From Paraburkholderia metrosideri (GTDB taxonomy: Bacteria > Pseudomonadota > Gammaproteobacteria > Burkholderiales > Burkholderiaceae): a DNA stretch of 64,000 bases. Both the position numbers and the translations under genes were made by a program. The notes beneath the pieces are model-generated. The model worked only from the letters and a program-made list of their open reading frames with translations. It had not been told where the DNA came from and searched no databases. Shown one piece after another: positions 63,174-64,000 of this stretch; the first letter of the stretch is position 1; every line of letters starts with the position of its first letter. The stretch is from assembly GCF_904848625.1 (NCBI RefSeq), contig NZ_CAJHCP010000009.1:186001-250000 (forward strand), written 5' to 3'.

Positions 63174-64000
63174 TCACTGCGTCGCGCAGGTAAAACTCGA
63201 CGCCGTGTTCACATCACCGGAACCGCTATATCGCGGGAACGTCGGGTACTCGCAAAGCGGCCGCGTGCGCCCTGGCACACCCGCCGTATCCGCAACGGTT
63301 TGTGCCGGTGGTGCGACGCCTTTCTCAACCCAGTTTTCCAGCGTCGTGAGTGAATCCCACGACGCATTGAAGACCGAACTGACCGCGTGTCCGTAACCCG
63401 GAATCTCGTAGAAGCGCACGAAATTGGCGACGGTGGACGCGCCCATGGTCGATTGCAGGCGTTGATAGTACTGCTCGGTCGAGCGCGTACTGACGAGCGC
63501 GTCGGACATGCCATGAGCCATCAGGATCTTGCCGCCCTTTGCGTTGAATGCCGACAAATCGGTCTTGTTGACATCCTGCAAGCCAGTCAGTTGGCTGATA
63601 CGCGCCTGCAGACTGCCGGGGTTTTGCGGATCGACGGTCAGCGAGTTGTAGCTGGGGTCACGCGTGACGAAGTAGCGTATCCACTGGTCCCAGAAGACGC
63701 TGAGATAAGGCGCGGTGGTGGGCATGGGCGACGCGGGTTGCGATGTTCCCATCGCGAGGGTCGTGACCGTGGGCTGCAACGCCGACGCGTTGACAATACC
63801 CAGATCCGCGCCATAAATATTGAAACCGGGGTACTGCGTTTCGCCGCTTGCCAGCGAGTAGCTGAACGTGATCGGCGTGTTGTACACGTTGAGCGCTGAA
63901 ATCTGCGCATCCGACAGACAGGTGTCTCCCGTATCCGTGCCGCCAGCACAACGTAACGGCGAGCCGTTGAGCATCGCGGTCGACGGATTGAACGTGGCGT
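63174..64000 (-). CDS. Tannase/feruloyl esterase family protein (5' end outside window)
   Basis: The C-terminal 275 residues of a tannase/feruloyl-esterase-type alpha/beta hydrolase. The Asp of the triad is seen in AHGMSDALVSTRSTEQYY and the His in IPGYGHAVSSVF; the paired cysteines of the family (LRCAGGTDTGDTCLS and the late CEYPTFPRYSG / FTCATQ) are also present. The nucleophilic Ser lies beyond the window edge. These enzymes are secreted and cleave aromatic esters from plant polymers. There is a long lid domain in the family; the seen part includes its end. Confidence 0.9.
   Translation of the reverse strand, partial: ATFNPSTAMLNGSPLRCAGGTDTGDTCLSDAQISALNVYNTPITFSYSLASGETQYPGFNIYGADLGIVNASALQPTVTTLAMGTSQPASPMPTTAPYLSVFWDQWIRYFVTRDPSYNSLTVDPQNPGSLQARISQLTGLQDVNKTDLSAFNAKGGKILMAHGMSDALVSTRSTEQYYQRLQSTMGASTVANFVRFYEIPGYGHAVSSVFNASWDSLTTLENWVEKGVAPPAQTVADTAGVPGRTRPLCEYPTFPRYSGSGDVNTASSFTCATQ

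Overview
The window reads as chromosomal DNA of a high-GC betaproteobacterium, most likely Burkholderia/Paraburkholderia/Caballeronia. The signs are the G/C-rich third codon positions, an OmpC-type porin, a DadA-type oxidase behind a tandem glycine riboswitch, many LysR/AraC regulators and the families present (GtrA/GtrB-like, DUF4087, DUF2000). The organism call is an inference from gene content. I found no rRNA, tRNA, CRISPR array, integrase or intact insertion sequence.

Layout. 1-1.5 kb: end of a sugar ABC ATPase gene and an SDR dehydrogenase. 1.6-3.1 kb: tandem glycine riboswitch and a FAD amino-acid oxidase. 3.3-8.9 kb (minus): LysR regulator, a metallopeptidase remnant, M20 amidohydrolase, porin and MFS transporter, which look like one uptake-and-hydrolysis unit. 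9.4-14.2 kb: ketopantoate-reductase-like gene, a stretch with MFS and LysR remnants, a LysR regulator divergent from an SDR, and a second SDR. 14.8-20.8 kb: one very large gene (1978 aa) with transglutaminase-like, DUF4011, SF1 helicase, PD-(D/E)XK nuclease and DUF3320-like parts, a probable stand-alone antiphage protein. 20.8-22.5 kb: degenerate stretch with a GntR remnant and two small ORFs.

22.5-35.7 kb is a coherent acid / low-oxygen stress block: acetyl-CoA synthetase and acetate transporter, YbhN-like membrane protein, universal stress protein, glutamate decarboxylase with its glutamate/GABA antiporter, an unusual Nramp homologue, a double PRC-barrel protein, a histidine kinase and a Crp/Fnr regulator. 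A near-identical 18-bp palindrome precedes the acetyl-CoA synthetase and glutamate decarboxylase genes, and weaker copies precede the kinase and PRC-barrel genes. This looks like an undescribed local regulon.

36-41.2 kb: sugar ABC transporter (ATPase, permease, binding protein) followed by L-fuconate dehydratase. 41.3-46.6 kb: cytochrome b561 plus catalase-like peroxidase, a secreted protein, S9 peptidase, GFA protein and chorismate mutase. 46.7-50.8 kb: divergent glycan-modification genes (methyltransferase + GtrA against GT2 + GT-C-like protein). 51.2-58 kb: small secreted proteins, a frameshifted gene, a lipoprotein with an inverted duplicate of its tail, AraC-VOC pair, META lipoprotein, chemoreceptor and a MetX-like hydrolase. 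58-60.1 kb: an isolated type II secretin. 60.4-61.5 kb: a canonical LexA box ahead of small unknown genes. 61.7-64 kb: DUF2000 protein, AraC regulator and the end of a tannase/feruloyl-esterase-family gene.
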